Origin: Vibrio tritonius
GTDB taxonomy: Bacteria; Pseudomonadota; Gammaproteobacteria; Enterobacterales; Vibrionaceae
NCBI RefSeq assembly: GCF_001547935.1
Contig: NZ_AP014635.1
Span: 3,100,001 to 3,164,000, forward strand
Direction of reading: 5' to 3'
Length of the DNA stretch: 64,000 nucleotides
Under the pieces are notes generated by a model that saw only the letters and a list, made by a program, of their open reading frames with translations, did not search any database and was not told where the DNA came from. This document shows, piece after piece, positions 1-10,404 of this stretch. Within the stretch, counting starts at the first letter, position 1. Every line of letters begins with the position of its first letter. Both the position numbers and the translations under genes were made by a program.

Positions 1-485
1 ACTTTGATGTGATGGACGGGATCAAATATCAGATCGATGTTACTCAACCTGCAAAATTTGATGGTGAATGTCAGCCATTACATCCCGATTCATCTCGAAT
101 CGTTAACCTGACCTATCAAGGTAAACCAATTAATCCGAAGCAACATTTCATCGTCGCGACGAATAACTACCGTGCTTATGGTGAAAAATTTGCTGGCACT
201 GGCGCTCAATACGTTGCCTTTGATGCCCCTGATGAAAACCGTACCGTTGTGGCTAACTATATCTCTCGAGTCAGTAAAGAGCAGGGAGAAATCACGCCAA
301 GTGCGGATAATAATTGGTCATTTGCACCAATAGCGAGCCACACTAAACTGGATATCCGCTTTGAAACCTCGCCAAGTGACAAAGCCACACAGTTTATTCA
401 GCAGAAAAAACAGTATCCGATGACCAAAGTGGGTCTCGATGATAATGGTTTTGCTATCTATCGTATCGACTTACAAAAAGAGTGA
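1..485 (+). CDS. cpdB: 2',3'-cyclic-nucleotide 2'-phosphodiesterase/3'-nucleotidase, C-terminal part
   Basis: This is the last ~160 residues of a reading frame that enters from before the window (codon phase starts at base 3). The visible part resembles the 5'-nucleotidase C-terminal, substrate-binding domain of CpdB, with [20 protein letters not shown] and the aromatic C-terminal stretch. CpdB is a periplasmic enzyme that hydrolyses 2',3'-cyclic nucleotides and 3'-nucleotides for salvage. The metallophosphoesterase half and signal peptide lie outside the window, so activity cannot be judged here. In E. coli, cpdB lies in the same chromosomal neighbourhood as ytfB and fklB, and homologues of both follow within 3 kb. 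A hairpin terminator follows the stop codon. Confidence 0.88.
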   Translation, partial: FDVMDGIKYQIDVTQPAKFDGECQPLHPDSSRIVNLTYQGKPINPKQHFIVATNNYRAYGEKFAGTGAQYVAFDAPDENRTVVANYISRVSKEQGEITPSADNNWSFAPIASHTKLDIRFETSPSDKATQFIQQKKQYPMTKVGLDDNGFAIYRIDLQKE

Positions 486-511
486 TCGATTATTCTTAAC
501 CCATTAGTATG

Positions 512-541
512 TGCCGTTACCTAATCCGTAACGGCATTTTT
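512..541 (+). terminator. Intrinsic terminator after cpdB
   Basis: A perfect 9-bp stem, TGCCGTTAC paired with GTAACGGCA, has a 7-nt loop and is followed by five T residues. It lies 27 bp after the cpdB stop codon and before the SD sequence of the next gene. Confidence 0.85.
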
Positions 542-555
542 ATGAGGAATTTCTG

Positions 556-1077
556 ATGCTTGAACAGCCATTTTTTGATTACTTAACCCAGCATGGATTT
601 ACGACCATTGATGCCAGGACGTTATGTGATATTGGAAAAGTCATTGAGCTGCCCACTAGGCATATTCTTCACCATCAAGGAGAACATCCCGAATCGCTGT
701 ATTGGCTAAACTCCGGGCTATGCCATAGCAGTTATCTCACCGATGATCAGCAAGAGGTCACCAAAGAACTTATCTACGAGCAAGAGTGGATTATTCCTTG
801 TGAAAGTATGGTATTGGATGAACCGATCGACTGTTTGGTTGAATCATTGACAGAAATTCAACTGATTGAAATTCCGCTTGCGATGGTAGCCAACTGGCGA
901 AAAGAGTCCCCTCACCTCTATCTGCAATTGTTGGAGCTTTACAGTGTCCAGCAAGCACAAAAACAACGTTTTAACTGTCTTTTTAGTGCACACGAGCGCT
1001 GGCAACTCTTTCAACAACACTTTGCTCATCTGTGTGATAAAGTTCCTCATGAGCTGTTACGCCGATACCTTGGTTAA
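556..1077 (+). CDS. Crp/Fnr-family cyclic-nucleotide-binding-like regulator, truncated at the helix-turn-helix
   Basis: A 173-residue protein with a good SD (GAGGAA, 6 nt before the ATG). Residues ~20-110 look like a cNMP-binding beta-roll (HHQGEHPESLYWLNSGL, then EWIIPCESM). This is followed by the long dimerisation helix and then HERWQLFQ and VPHELLRRYLG. In full-length family members the YLG marks the entry into the DNA-recognition helix, and about 20 further residues normally follow. Here a TAA stop comes immediately after YLG. One extra base near 1074 would continue the frame as LTAS, resembling the usual YLG-(I/L)T start of that helix, but only about a dozen codons then follow. It could be a recent pseudogene, a sequencing error, or a sensor without DNA binding. 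The target and ligand are unknown. Confidence 0.7.
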   Translation: MLEQPFFDYLTQHGFTTIDARTLCDIGKVIELPTRHILHHQGEHPESLYWLNSGLCHSSYLTDDQQEVTKELIYEQEWIIPCESMVLDEPIDCLVESLTEIQLIEIPLAMVANWRKESPHLYLQLLELYSVQQAQKQRFNCLFSAHERWQLFQQHFAHLCDKVPHELLRRYLG

Positions 1078-1147
1078 CGGCAAGCGATAAACCCAAACAA
1101 GGTCCGACACGTTAGTTGTAGGGATGATAGCGAGAGACAAAAACCAG

Positions 1148-1618
1148 ATGGAAGCAACAAACACAAATATCGAATGGCAGTGCTTGAGCTTTGAACAGCT
1201 AACCACTCATCAGCTTTACGACATTCTCCGTTTACGCGTTGATGTCTTTATCGTAGAACAAAACTGTCCATATCATGAATTGGATAACAAAGACCGCCAT
1301 CCAGAAGTCAGACATCTACTAGGGATAAAAGATGGTGAAATTGTCGCCTACAGTCGTCTTTTAGCGCCAGAGGTCAGCTTTGCATCACCCAGTATTGGAC
1401 GAGTCATTACGCTGGCACAAGCGCGAGGTAATGGTTTGGGACATCAATTAATGACACAGGCAATTCAACACACGAATCGATTGTGGCCAAATCAGCCAAT
1501 AGAGATAGAAGCCCAAGCACATTTGCAGGTCTTTTATGAGCAACATGGGTTTGTAAAAGTATCTGAACCTTTCATGCTTGATAATATCCCGCATATAGAA
1601 ATGATTCGTGACGCATAA
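1148..1618 (+). CDS. elaA: GNAT-family N-acetyltransferase, ElaA type
   Basis: The predicted product is ~156 residues, close to E. coli ElaA. Diagnostic stretches are LRLRVDVFIVEQNCPYHELD near the N-terminus, IGRVITLAQARGNGLG (acetyl-CoA pyrophosphate loop, R/Q-x-x-G-x-G type), and EAQAHLQVFYEQHGFVKV at the C-terminus. These are the landmarks of ElaA. The physiological substrate of this family is not established. I start at the ATG at 1148 because it gives the expected IEWQ N-terminus. An in-frame ATG at 1124 would add eight residues, and neither has a convincing SD. The gene is 70 bp downstream of the truncated Crp-like gene and may be co-transcribed with it. Confidence 0.82.
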   Translation: MEATNTNIEWQCLSFEQLTTHQLYDILRLRVDVFIVEQNCPYHELDNKDRHPEVRHLLGIKDGEIVAYSRLLAPEVSFASPSIGRVITLAQARGNGLGHQLMTQAIQHTNRLWPNQPIEIEAQAHLQVFYEQHGFVKVSEPFMLDNIPHIEMIRDA

Positions 1619-1667
1619 TCCCAGCGACGCTATTAGATAATGGCGACGATAGGTATAACAACGACGT

Positions 1668-1692
1668 AGAGAGTAAGTTTATCTTGCTCTCT
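1668..1692. repeat. Inverted repeat between convergent elaA and oapA-like genes
   Basis: AGAGAGTAAG and CTTGCTCTCT form a 10-bp stem with one G-T pair around a 5-nt loop. It abuts the stop codon of the minus-strand gene at 1693. No U-tract follows on either strand, so it may act as a weak terminator or 3' stabiliser only. Confidence 0.45.
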
Positions 1693-2250
1693 TTAGTTAC
1701 TGCGGCCAAACGATCCATCAGACATTCGTAAAAACATCACTGACTGATCGCCTTTTTCCAACTGTAAGATGTCAAGATCGCCCTTGGTCGTCATTTTATA
1801 ACGAATCAACTGCCCCGCTTTTATATGACTCAGGGGCTTATCACCACCCTCTATACGAACCAGAGCATTTAGGTCAGCCATAGGGATTGAATTGGAGCGA
1901 AACACTTCAGCTAATGTATCACCACTTTTAACTATATATTGGTGCCACATCTTTGATTGAGGCGCTTTATTCTCTTCACTCAATTGGCTACTAAGACCAA
2001 CTCGATTCACGTTAACTGATATGCGTTGTTCGGTCGACGGTTCCTCATTAACGAACGTTGGCATGGGAACCACCATCAAAAGCAACTCTAGAGGGATAAG
2101 CACAGACAAAACCCGACGATGTAATTTGGGCAATCCTAGCCACAACGCTTTGGTGTTACACCAAACAACACGCCAATCCACTTGCTCGATGCGCTCTTTA
2201 ATGGTTAGCCAGTAATCTGTTTCTTGCTTTTTCTTCTTGCGACGATTCAT
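1693..2250 (-). CDS. OapA/YtfB-like inner-membrane protein with a LysM-like domain
   Basis: A 185-residue protein. A basic cytoplasmic start (RRKKKK) and ~40 further residues lead to LPKLHRRVLSVLIPLELLLMVVP (about residues 41-63). That stretch is the OapA N-terminal motif plus a single membrane anchor. After a linker, residues ~103-185 form the OapA domain, which starts like LysM (HQYIVKSGDTLAEVFRSNSIP). E. coli YtfB, the homologue, is a membrane-anchored glycan-binding protein at the division site and is encoded next to fklB. Here the gene is divergent from fklB, the same partnership. A role in cell-envelope binding or division is inferred from the family. The only plausible start is the ATG at 2250, which has a weak SD. 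Confidence 0.8.
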   Translation of the reverse strand: MNRRKKKKQETDYWLTIKERIEQVDWRVVWCNTKALWLGLPKLHRRVLSVLIPLELLLMVVPMPTFVNEEPSTEQRISVNVNRVGLSSQLSEENKAPQSKMWHQYIVKSGDTLAEVFRSNSIPMADLNALVRIEGGDKPLSHIKAGQLIRYKMTTKGDLDILQLEKGDQSVMFLRMSDGSFGRSN

Positions 2251-2482
2251 GGTAAGTATCCACTGCTCAAACAGTTACAGTATAAAAATTCACATGCCTA
2301 GAGTATAGAGGTCGACTACAGTAAAACGTAACCTTGACAATATCTTGTATTTTTCTCAACCAGATACTGAGGTTGCTCACACCTTAACACCTTTTCGAGC
2401 GGATTTCCCGCCAGCCGTTTCATCCTAAGCGTGAACCTGCTATGCTTTCGCCTTTATCCAACTAAGACAAAGAGTGATATTT

Positions 2483-3103
2483 ATGTCTGAAGTGAAATTT
2501 GAAACTGTAGAGCAAAAAGCAAGCTACGGTATTGGTCTACAAATGGGCCAACAACTTGCAGGTAGTGGTCTAGAAGGCCTAAACGTTGACGCCATCGCAG
2601 CAGGTATTGCTACTGCATTGGTTGGTGACATGCCAGCAATCGAAATCGATGAAATCAACAACGCATTACAAGCTCTTCACCAACGTGCAGAAGAAACTCG
2701 TCGTGAAGCTGCAAAAGCTGCTGCATCAGAAGGCGAAAGCTTCCTGAAAGACAACGCTCTTCGTTCAGAAGTAACGGTTCTTGAGTCTGGCCTTCAATAC
2801 GAAGTACTGACTGAAGGTACTGGTGAAATCCCAACTGCAGACAAGTCTGTTCGTGTTCACTACCACGGTGAACTTGTAGACGGTACCGTATTTGATAGCT
2901 CAGTACGTCGCGGTCAACCAGCTGAATTCCCAGTAACTGGCGTAATCAAAGGCTGGGTTGAAGCACTTCAACTAATGCCTGTTGGCTCTAAATGGAAACT
3001 GTACGTACCACAAGATCTTGCTTACGGCGAGCGTGGTGCTGGTGCAGCAATCCCTCCATTTGCAGCTCTTGTATTCGAAGTAGAACTACTAGATATCCTA
3101 TAA
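2483..3103 (+). CDS. fklB: FKBP-type peptidyl-prolyl cis-trans isomerase FklB (FKBP22)
   Basis: The predicted product is 206 residues, as in E. coli FklB. The N-terminal ~90 residues form the helical dimerisation region ([13 protein letters not shown], then [17 protein letters not shown]). The C-terminal FKBP fold contains [63 protein letters not shown], with the usual active-site aromatics and the YGERGAG loop. It accelerates prolyl isomerisation in protein folding and is expected to be a soluble dimer. The start is the ATG at 2483 with AAAGAG upstream. An in-frame GTG at 2474 overlaps that SD and is unlikely. Confidence 0.95.
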   Translation: MSEVKFETVEQKASYGIGLQMGQQLAGSGLEGLNVDAIAAGIATALVGDMPAIEIDEINNALQALHQRAEETRREAAKAAASEGESFLKDNALRSEVTVLESGLQYEVLTEGTGEIPTADKSVRVHYHGELVDGTVFDSSVRRGQPAEFPVTGVIKGWVEALQLMPVGSKWKLYVPQDLAYGERGAGAAIPPFAALVFEVELLDIL

Positions 3104-3127
3104 TTCTATATCAAACTTAATTGCTTA

Positions 3128-3153
3128 ACGGTGCCCTATGGCGCCGTTTTTTT
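3128..3153 (+). terminator. Intrinsic terminator of fklB
   Basis: ACGGTGCC and GGCGCCGT pair (8 bp, one G-T) around CTAT, followed by seven T residues, 24 bp after the fklB stop. Confidence 0.92.
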
Positions 3154-3320
3154 ATTCTGAAGAAATATCAATTGTGGTAATTAAGCGGTGAGTGATGGCA
3201 GGAAACCAGCAAAGAATGCCGCATAGATTGCAGTAAAATAGTGCTTCTAATTGCAAAGTCTCAAAACGAAGTTATCACTGCTTTTAGCCGCAAGAATGAT
3301 CAAATAATGACGGTAATGGC

Positions 3321-3366
3321 TATACCCAAATGACCTCAAGATGCAGACTTCAGAGCTTCATCAACG
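3321..3366 (+). repeat. Possible dispersed intergenic repeat (Vibrio-type)
   Basis: Within the 335-bp gap between the convergent fklB and rplQ genes, the stretch beginning TATACCCAAATGACCTCAAG resembles a short element I recall as recurrent in Vibrio intergenic regions. I see no second copy in this window, so the call rests on memory. The rest of the gap (3154-3320) shows nothing recognisable. Confidence 0.3.
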
Positions 3367-3390
3367 AGTACAGGCCCCAAATAACAGACG

Positions 3391-3422
3391 AAAAAAAACC
3401 GGACATAAATGCCCGGTTTTTT
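3391..3422 (-). terminator. Terminator of the alpha operon, after rplQ
   Basis: On the minus strand ACCGGGCAT and ATGTCCGGT form a 9-bp stem (one G-T) with a TT loop, followed by a run of eight T. The plus strand also has a T-run after the stem, so it may work in both directions. It lies ~20 bp after the rplQ stop. Confidence 0.9.
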
Positions 3423-3438
3423 CATTTTCTCGAACTGA

Positions 3439-3822
<384 letters not shown>

Positions 3823-3845
3823 CTAATCCTTCTAACTAGTATCGA

Positions 3846-4838
3846 TTAATCTTCTGCAATTGACGCTGGTGGCCAGTTTTCTAGGCGCATACCCAGAGAC
3901 AAACCACGCGATGCAAGAACGTCTTTAATCTCTGTAAGAGATTTTTTACCTAAGTTTGGCGTTTTAAGAAGCTCAACTTCAGTACGTTGCACCAGATCAC
4001 CGATGTAGTGAATCGCTTCTGCTTTCAAACAGTTAGCAGAGCGAACTGTTAGTTCAAGATCGTCTACAGGACGCAGTAGGATAGGATCGAATTCTGGTTT
4101 CTCTTCTTTCTCCTCAGGAACTCGTACATCACGAAGATCTACGAATGCATCCAATTGTTCAGCAAGAATAGTTGCTGCACGACGGATAGCTTCCTCAGGT
4201 TCAAGAGTGCCATTCGTTTCCATATCGATAACTAGCTTGTCCAGGTCTGTACGCTGTTCAACACGCGCTGCAGCAACTGAGTAGGCAATTTTGTCTACAG
4301 GGCTGAAGGTTGCATCGACTAGCAAACGGCCGATAGGACGCTCGTCTTCTTCGGTATGGATACGGGCAGACGCCGGAACATAACCGCGGCCACGTTGAAC
4401 TTTGATACGCATTGCGATCTCAGCGTTATCATCGGTTAGATGACAAATAACGTGCTCAGGGTTTACGATCTCTACATCACCATCATGGGTGATGTCACCT
4501 GCAACCACAGGGCCCGAGCCTGATTTGTTTAGTGTAATGAACACTTCATCTTTGCCGTCAGCAACGCGAACAGCTAATCCCTTCAGGTTCAGTAGAATCT
4601 CAAGGATATCTTCCTGAACACCTTCTTTGGTGCTGTATTCGTGAAGTACGCCTTCAATCTCCGCTTCCGTGACTGCACAGCCAGGCATAGAAGATAGAAG
4701 AATTCGGCGAAGTGCATTACCCAGAGTATGGCCGAAACCACGCTCTAACGGCTCAAGAGTTACTTTTGCGTGTGTCGCGCTGATCTGTTCGATATCAACA
4801 AGACGTGGCTTAAGAAATTCTGTTACAGAACCCTGCAT
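3846..4838 (-). CDS. rpoA: DNA-directed RNA polymerase alpha subunit
   Basis: 330 residues. The N-terminal domain (~1-235) carries the assembly motif [20 protein letters not shown] and RGYVPAS. A linker (~236-250, [12 protein letters not shown]) leads to the C-terminal domain (~250-330), with [20 protein letters not shown] and [13 protein letters not shown]. That domain contacts UP-element DNA and activators such as CRP, whose gene is also in this window. The SD AGAGGA lies before the ATG. It is encoded between rpsD and rplQ in the alpha operon, so its synthesis is expected to be coupled to ribosomal protein regulation. Confidence 0.98.
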   Translation of the reverse strand: MQGSVTEFLKPRLVDIEQISATHAKVTLEPLERGFGHTLGNALRRILLSSMPGCAVTEAEIEGVLHEYSTKEGVQEDILEILLNLKGLAVRVADGKDEVFITLNKSGSGPVVAGDITHDGDVEIVNPEHVICHLTDDNAEIAMRIKVQRGRGYVPASARIHTEEDERPIGRLLVDATFSPVDKIAYSVAAARVEQRTDLDKLVIDMETNGTLEPEEAIRRAATILAEQLDAFVDLRDVRVPEEKEEKPEFDPILLRPVDDLELTVRSANCLKAEAIHYIGDLVQRTEVELLKTPNLGKKSLTEIKDVLASRGLSLGMRLENWPPASIAED

Positions 4839-4862
4839 TGTGTCCTCTCTTTAGTTTAAACC

Positions 4863-5483
4863 TTACTTAGAGTAAAGCTCGACGATCAATTGTTCGTTGA
4901 TGTCAGCTGATAGATCAGAACGTTCAGGCATACGCTTGAATGTACCTTCCATCTTGCCACCATCTACTTCAATCCAAGTTGGTTTTTCGCGTTGTTCAGC
5001 AACTTCTAGAGCAGCTTTAATACGAGATTGCTGTTTAGCTTTCTCGCGGATAGAAACAACGTCGTTAGCCGCAACTTTGAAAGAAGGAACGTTTACAACT
5101 TTACCGTTAACTAGGATAGCTTTGTGGCTAACTAGCTGACGTGCTTCTGCGCGAGTTGCGCCAAAGCCCATGCGGTAAACTACGTTATCTAGACGACCTT
5201 CTAGAAGCTGAAGTAGGTTCTCACCAGTGTTACCTTTTAGGCGAGCTGCTTCTTTGTAGTAGTTACGGAATTGCTTTTCAAGCACGCCGTACATACGACG
5301 AACTTTTTGCTTCTCACGAAGCTGAACGCCATACTCAGATAGACGACCGCGACGAGCGCCGTGTACACCTGGTGCGTTATCGATTTTACACTTGGTATCA
5401 ATCGCACGAACGCCTGACTTAAGGAACAAGTCAGTACCTTCGCGGCGGCTAAGCTTAAGCTTAGGACCCAAATATCTTGCCAT
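4863..5483 (-). CDS. rpsD: 30S ribosomal protein S4
   Basis: 206 residues. It begins [20 protein letters not shown] and contains the S4 RNA-binding fold ([20 protein letters not shown], then [15 protein letters not shown]). S4 is a primary 16S rRNA binder in 30S assembly. In E. coli it is also the translational repressor of the alpha operon, acting on the rpsM leader; the matching leader here is at 6277-6372. 24-bp gap to rpoA. Confidence 0.98.
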   Translation of the reverse strand: MARYLGPKLKLSRREGTDLFLKSGVRAIDTKCKIDNAPGVHGARRGRLSEYGVQLREKQKVRRMYGVLEKQFRNYYKEAARLKGNTGENLLQLLEGRLDNVVYRMGFGATRAEARQLVSHKAILVNGKVVNVPSFKVAANDVVSIREKAKQQSRIKAALEVAEQREKPTWIEVDGGKMEGTFKRMPERSDLSADINEQLIVELYSK

Positions 5484-5510
5484 GATCTTTCTCCAATGTT
5501 CCTAGAAACG

Positions 5511-5906
<396 letters not shown>

Positions 5907-5919
5907 CTACCCTTCCCGA

Positions 5920-6276
5920 CTATTTCTTGATCGGCTTGCGCGGACCCTTACGAGTACGTGCGTTGGTTTTAGTACGCTGTCCACGTAGTGGTAGACTGCG
6001 ACGATGACGAAGACCACGGTAACAGCCAAGGTCCATAAGACGCTTGATGTTCATGGATACTTCACGACGTAGATCACCCTCTACAGTGTACTTAGCTACA
6101 CCATCACGCAGTTGATTGATCTGCTCTTCAGTTAGTTCACTGATCTTAACATCTTCAGCAATACCCACTTCAGCTAGGATAGCTTGAGAGCGAGTTTTGC
6201 CAATACCGTAGATTGATGTTAATGCAATTACGGCATGTTTTTGATCAGGAATGTTAATGCCTGCTATACGGGCCAC
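5920..6276 (-). CDS. rpsM: 30S ribosomal protein S13
   Basis: 118 residues: [20 protein letters not shown], then [22 protein letters not shown] and the basic tail [13 protein letters not shown] that reaches the P-site tRNA. The start codon is GTG at 6276, with AGGAG 8 nt upstream. To my knowledge E. coli rpsM also uses GUG within the S4-regulated pseudoknot, so the weak start fits translational control. It is the first gene of the alpha operon. Confidence 0.97.
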   Translation of the reverse strand: MARIAGINIPDQKHAVIALTSIYGIGKTRSQAILAEVGIAEDVKISELTEEQINQLRDGVAKYTVEGDLRREVSMNIKRLMDLGCYRGLRHRRSLPLRGQRTKTNARTRKGPRKPIKK

Positions 6277-6372
6277 TATTCACTCCTAGGTACTCTATTA
6301 AAGAATTATCCGCAGCAGAGCCCGTTGAGGATACGCTGCGGTATACTACTTCTTTTGCACGCAAAAGGTAGG
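6277..6372 (-). promoter_or_regulatory. Alpha operon leader, candidate S4 autoregulatory structure
   Basis: The untranslated leader upstream of the GTG of rpsM holds a perfect 7-bp stem, CCGCAGC with GCTGCGG (6310-6341 on the plus strand). It also holds a CTTTTGC/GCAAAAG inverted repeat (about 6352-6367). Position and GTG start match the E. coli alpha-mRNA pseudoknot to which S4 binds. I did not verify the pseudoknot pairing itself. Confidence 0.6.
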
Positions 6373-6378
6373 CCGAGG

Positions 6379-6407
6379 AATATACTCGACACTACCTTAT
6401 TTTTCAA
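6379..6407 (-). promoter_or_regulatory. Alpha operon promoter
   Basis: On the minus strand TTGAAA, a 17-bp spacer and TATATT (bases 6402-6407 and 6379-6384) form a good sigma-70 promoter in the gap between rpmJ and rpsM. A GC-rich stretch, CCTCGGCC, follows the -10, a discriminator type common at stringently controlled promoters. Confidence 0.7.
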
Positions 6408-6424
6408 GTAAAAATTTCTGCTAA

Positions 6425-6538
6425 TTAGCCTTGGCGCTGCTTGTGCTTAGGCTCACTGCAAATAACGCGAACGACACCGTTACGTTTGATAATTTTGCAG
6501 TTACGGCAGATTTTTTTAACGGAAGCACGAACTTTCAT
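6425..6538 (-). CDS. rpmJ: 50S ribosomal protein L36, zinc-binding type
   Basis: A 37-residue protein, [20 protein letters not shown] at the start and EPKHKQRQG at the end. C11, C14, C27 and H32 form the CxxC...C...H zinc site, so this is the zinc-dependent L36 form. It is the last gene of the spc operon, 40 bp after secY, as in E. coli. Confidence 0.97.
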   Translation of the reverse strand: MKVRASVKKICRNCKIIKRNGVVRVICSEPKHKQRQG

Positions 6539-6578
6539 TGCTAAACTCCGTAAATGTAATCAGAACTGTCAGACCGGA

Positions 6579-7910
6579 TTAACGGCCATAACCTTTCAGA
6601 TTAGCCTTTTTCAACACAGACTCATATTGATGAGACATCATATGTGTCTGTACCTGTGCCATAAAGTCCATGATAACAACCACTACGATAAGTAGTGATG
6701 TCCCGCCAAAGTAGAATCTTACGTTCCACGCTGACATCATGAACTGAGGGATCAGACAGATAAAGGTAATGTATAACGCGCCAGCCAATGTCAGGCGGGT
6801 CATTACTTTATCAATATATTTGGCTGTCTGCTCACCTGGGCGGATACCGGGTACGAACGCACCTGACTTCTTAAGATTATCAGCCGTTTCTCTTGGGTTG
6901 AAAACCAACGCCGTATAGAAGAAACAGAAGAAGATAATCGCTACCGCATAAAGTATTACGTAAAGAGGTTGTCCAGGGCTTAACGCCAATGAAACATCGG
7001 TTAACCAACTAAACGCTGGGTTACCACTCTTACCAAACCACTGTGCCAGGGTACCTGGGAACAGGATGATACTTGATGCAAAGATAGCAGGAATTACACC
7101 AGCCATATTAATTTTTAATGGCAAGTGAGTGCTTTGAGCAGCAAATACTTTACGACCTTGTTGACGCTTAGCGTAGTTAACGACGATACGGCGCTGACCA
7201 CGTTCCATGAAAACAACGAAGTAAATTACTGCAAAAGCAATTACTGCAATCAATAATAGCAGAAGTACGTGCAGTTCACCTTGACGCGCTTGCTCGATAG
7301 TTTGTCCGATTGCTTTTGGCAATCCAGCAACGATACCTGCAAAAATAAGTAACGAAATACCGTTACCAATTCCTCGCTCTGTAATTTGTTCACCTAACCA
7401 CATTAGGAACATGGTGCCGGTTACTAAACTTACGGTGGCAATTAGCGTAAACATGGTTTGATCGATAACGACCAGATTAGGGACCATGTTTGGTAGGCCA
7501 GTTGCGATACCAATAGCTTGGAAAATTGCAAGTACAAGCGTGCCGTAGCGCGTATATTGGCTTATCTTACGACGGCCTGCTTCACCCTCTTTCTTGAGCT
7601 CAGCTAACGCTGGATGAACTACAGTCAGCAATTGGACAACAATAGATGCCGAAATATACGGCATGATGCCCAATGCGAATATAGATGCACGCGAAAGTGC
7701 ACCACCAGAGAACATGTTGAACATCTCAATGATGGTGCCTTTTTGCTGTTCGAACAAATCGGCGAGTACAGCAGCATCAATACCAGGGATCGGCACAAAA
7801 GAGCCTGCTCGGAATACTAAAAGTGCACCAATTACGAATAATAAGCGCGACTTCAATTCACTTAAGCCGCCTTGAGCACTACGAAAATCATTTCCTGGTT
7901 TCTTAGCCAT
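6579..7910 (-). CDS. secY: Protein translocase subunit SecY
   Basis: 443 residues with about ten hydrophobic membrane segments. Family landmarks include [13 protein letters not shown] (first segment), [21 protein letters not shown] (plug region), [35 protein letters not shown] and a [12 protein letters not shown] loop. SecY forms the protein-conducting channel in the inner membrane with SecE and SecG and receives SecA or ribosomes. It lies between rplO and rpmJ in the spc operon, coupling export capacity to ribosome production. Confidence 0.98.
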   Translation of the reverse strand: MAKKPGNDFRSAQGGLSELKSRLLFVIGALLVFRAGSFVPIPGIDAAVLADLFEQQKGTIIEMFNMFSGGALSRASIFALGIMPYISASIVVQLLTVVHPALAELKKEGEAGRRKISQYTRYGTLVLAIFQAIGIATGLPNMVPNLVVIDQTMFTLIATVSLVTGTMFLMWLGEQITERGIGNGISLLIFAGIVAGLPKAIGQTIEQARQGELHVLLLLLIAVIAFAVIYFVVFMERGQRRIVVNYAKRQQGRKVFAAQSTHLPLKINMAGVIPAIFASSIILFPGTLAQWFGKSGNPAFSWLTDVSLALSPGQPLYVILYAVAIIFFCFFYTALVFNPRETADNLKKSGAFVPGIRPGEQTAKYIDKVMTRLTLAGALYITFICLIPQFMMSAWNVRFYFGGTSLLIVVVVIMDFMAQVQTHMMSHQYESVLKKANLKGYGR

Positions 7911-7930
7911 CTGTACCTCAATCCTCGAGA

Positions 7931-8365
7931 TTACGCCTCGATTTTACCGCCCGCAGCTTCGATAGCAGCTTTAGCGCCTTTAGTCACGCGTAGACCTTTT
8001 ACAGTCACTGCTTTGTTGATCTCGCCAGAAAGAACAACTTTAACGTTTTCGATGTTTTTAGCGACAACGTTAGCTGCTTTCAAAGTGTTTAGATCAACTA
8101 CGTCACCTGTTACTTTCGCTAGCTCAGCTAGACGAACTTCAGCAGACACTAGGCTCTTACGAGAAGTGAAACCGAATTTAGGTAGACGTTGTTTCAATGG
8201 CATTTGACCGCCTTCAAAACCTGGACGTACTTTACCGCCAGAACGTGACTTTTGACCTTTGTGGCCACGGCCACCAGTTTTACCAAGGCCAGAACCGATA
8301 CCACGACCTAAACGCTTCTTAGAAGGTTTAGAACCCGCAGCCGGTGATAGAGTATTCAAGTGCAT
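7931..8365 (-). CDS. rplO: 50S ribosomal protein L15
   Basis: 144 residues: [20 protein letters not shown], followed by a Gly/Lys/Arg-rich extension ([20 protein letters not shown]) that penetrates 23S rRNA, then a globular C-terminal half. Late-assembly large-subunit protein. 5-bp gap to rpmD. Confidence 0.97.
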   Translation of the reverse strand: MHLNTLSPAAGSKPSKKRLGRGIGSGLGKTGGRGHKGQKSRSGGKVRPGFEGGQMPLKQRLPKFGFTSRKSLVSAEVRLAELAKVTGDVVDLNTLKAANVVAKNIENVKVVLSGEINKAVTVKGLRVTKGAKAAIEAAGGKIEA

Positions 8366-8370
8366 TCTGA

Positions 8371-8547
8371 TTACTCCTCAACTTTAACCATGTATTGAAC
8401 TTGATTGATCATACCACGTACACATGGAGTATCTTCTAGTTCAACAGTATGGCGGATACGACGAAGGCCTAAACCACGCAAAGTAGCTTTATGCTTAGGT
8501 AGGCGACCAATTGAGCTTTTAGTTTGAGTTACTTTAATAGTTGCCAT
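8371..8547 (-). CDS. rpmD: 50S ribosomal protein L30
   Basis: 58 residues: [20 protein letters not shown], then [19 protein letters not shown] and [10 protein letters not shown], the typical short bacterial L30. The ATG at 8547 is chosen because upstream in-frame codons add an unrelated N-terminus. Confidence 0.97.
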   Translation of the reverse strand: MATIKVTQTKSSIGRLPKHKATLRGLGLRRIRHTVELEDTPCVRGMINQVQYMVKVEE

Positions 8548-8554
8548 GGTGTTC

Positions 8555-9058
8555 TTACTCCGAAATAGATTCAACAGTCAGACCACGTTTAGCAGCAACC
8601 ATTTCAGGTGACTTCACACTACCCAGTGCATCGATCGTTGCACGAACGATGTTGATTGGGTTAGTTGAACCGTACGCCTTAGACAGTACGTTGTGTACAC
8701 CAGCAACTTCTAGTACTGCACGCATCGCACCACCTGCGATAACACCAGTACCTTCTGCAGCAGGCTGCATGTAAACTTTAGAGCCCGAATGGCGACCTTT
8801 CACTGGGTGGTGAAGTGTGCCTTCGTTTAGCGCGATAGTAGTCATGTTACGACGCGCTTTTTCCATTGCTTTTTGAATCGCTGCAGGTACTTCACGAGCT
8901 TTGCCGTAACCGAAACCTACACGACCATTACCGTCACCAACTACTGTTAGTGCAGTGAAGCTCATGATTCGACCGCCTTTAACCGTTTTAGAAACACGGT
9001 TAACTGCGATTAATTTTTCTTGCAAATCATTCGCTTGAACTTGTTGTTCTTTAGCCAT
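8555..9058 (-). CDS. rpsE: 30S ribosomal protein S5
   Basis: 167 residues. The N-terminal dsRNA-binding fold contains [20 protein letters not shown] and [20 protein letters not shown]. The C-terminal half contains [20 protein letters not shown]5 lines the mRNA entry channel and affects decoding fidelity. Spc operon. Confidence 0.98.
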   Translation of the reverse strand: MAKEQQVQANDLQEKLIAVNRVSKTVKGGRIMSFTALTVVGDGNGRVGFGYGKAREVPAAIQKAMEKARRNMTTIALNEGTLHHPVKGRHSGSKVYMQPAAEGTGVIAGGAMRAVLEVAGVHNVLSKAYGSTNPINIVRATIDALGSVKSPEMVAAKRGLTVESISE

Positions 9059-9072
9059 CTTCCAACCCTACC

Positions 9073-9426
9073 TTAGAATTTCAGACCAGCTTCGCGAGCA
9101 GAATCTGCTAGCGCCGCTACTCGACCGTGGTATTGGAAACCAGAACGATCAAATGCAACTGCACTTACGCCTTTTTCAAGCGCACGCTCAGCAATAGCTT
9201 TACCTACTGCTTTTGCAGCATCGATGTTACCGGTGTTTGTAACCTGCTCACGGATCGCTTTTTCTACAGTAGAAGCTGCTGCGATAACCTCAGAGCCGTT
9301 AGCTGCAATCACCTGTGCGTACACGTGACGAGGAGTACGGTGTACTACTAGGCGAGTTGCACCCAGTTCTGCAATCTTACGACGTGCGCGAGTGGCACGA
9401 CGGATGCGAGATGCTTTCTTATCCAT
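9073..9426 (-). CDS. rplR: 50S ribosomal protein L18
   Basis: 117 residues: [36 protein letters not shown], and the C-terminal [20 protein letters not shown]. It binds 5S rRNA together with L5 (rplE, same operon). Confidence 0.98.
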   Translation of the reverse strand: MDKKASRIRRATRARRKIAELGATRLVVHRTPRHVYAQVIAANGSEVIAAASTVEKAIREQVTNTGNIDAAKAVGKAIAERALEKGVSAVAFDRSGFQYHGRVAALADSAREAGLKF

Positions 9427-9435
9427 AGCGTTACC

Positions 9436-9969
9436 TTACTTCTTCTTAGCTTCTTTAGTACGCACATTTTCATCTGCGTAACGAACACCTTTACCTTTGT
9501 AAGGTTCAGGTTCACGGTAAGAACGAATATCTGCCGCAACTTGACCAACTAGTTGTTTGTCACAACCAGTTACGATAATGTCAGTTTGAGTCGGACATTC
9601 TGCCTTAATACCTGCTGGCAGTTCATGCTCAACAGGGTGAGAGAAGCCAAGAGTTAGAGCTACAGCGTTGCCTTTAACAGCAGCACGGTAACCAACGCCT
9701 TTCAGAGTCAGCTTCTTAGTGAAGCCTTCTGTAACGCCTACAACCATGTTGTTAACTAGTGCACGTGCAGTACCTGCTTGTGCCCATGCGTTAGCAACAC
9801 CTTCGCGTGGACCGAAAGTAAGGTGGTTGTCTTCTTGCGCGATAACAACAGCGTTGTTAAGTTCGCGAGTAAGTTCACCTTTTGCACCTTTAACGGTGAT
9901 CTCTTGGCCGTTTAATTTCACCTCTACGCCAGCTGGAATAGCGACAGGTGCTTTAGCAACACGAGACAT
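9436..9969 (-). CDS. rplF: 50S ribosomal protein L6
   Basis: 177 residues with two L6 repeats: [20 protein letters not shown] at the N-terminus and [20 protein letters not shown] with the C-terminal [14 protein letters not shown]. It sits near the factor-binding site of the large subunit. Spc operon, 9-bp gap to rplR. Confidence 0.98.
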   Translation of the reverse strand: MSRVAKAPVAIPAGVEVKLNGQEITVKGAKGELTRELNNAVVIAQEDNHLTFGPREGVANAWAQAGTARALVNNMVVGVTEGFTKKLTLKGVGYRAAVKGNAVALTLGFSHPVEHELPAGIKAECPTQTDIIVTGCDKQLVGQVAADIRSYREPEPYKGKGVRYADENVRTKEAKKK

Positions 9970-9982
9970 ATCCTACTCCTTA

Positions 9983-10375
9983 TTACGCTACGTAACAGAT
10001 GATTTCACCGCCAAGACCCGCTTTGCGAGCAGCGCGGTCTGACATCAGACCCTTGGAAGTGGAAACAACAGCAACACCCAAACCGCCCATCACAGATGGT
10101 AGCGAGTCTTTGTTTTTGTAGACACGCAGACCAGGACGTGAAACACGTTGGATTTGCTCAATTACAGGTTTAGCTTGGAAGTACTTAAGAGTAACTTCTA
10201 GCTCAGGTTTTGCTTCGCCTTCAACAGCGAAGTCAACGATGTAACCTTCAGCTTTAAGTAGTGCAGCAATTGCAACTTTAAGCTTTGAAGAAGGCATTTT
10301 AACAGCAACTTTGTTTGCTGCCTGACCGTTACGAATACGGGTCAGCATATCCGAAATCGGATCTTGCATGCTCAT
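9983..10375 (-). CDS. rpsH: 30S ribosomal protein S8
   Basis: 130 residues: [20 protein letters not shown], the C-terminal [19 protein letters not shown] and GGEIICYVA. In E. coli S8 represses the spc operon by binding near the start of rplE, the gene two positions upstream here. I did not resolve the corresponding mRNA helix. Confidence 0.98.
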   Translation of the reverse strand: MSMQDPISDMLTRIRNGQAANKVAVKMPSSKLKVAIAALLKAEGYIVDFAVEGEAKPELEVTLKYFQAKPVIEQIQRVSRPGLRVYKNKDSLPSVMGGLGVAVVSTSKGLMSDRAARKAGLGGEIICYVA

Positions 10376-10404
10376 AAACTTTACTCCAAATGATTAAGTG
10401 GCAA

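Noticed and set aside
2334..2339. A perfect TTGACA upstream of fklB
   Set aside because: No -10 element lies at 15-19 bp (CAACCA is at 17 bp), so I did not call a promoter.
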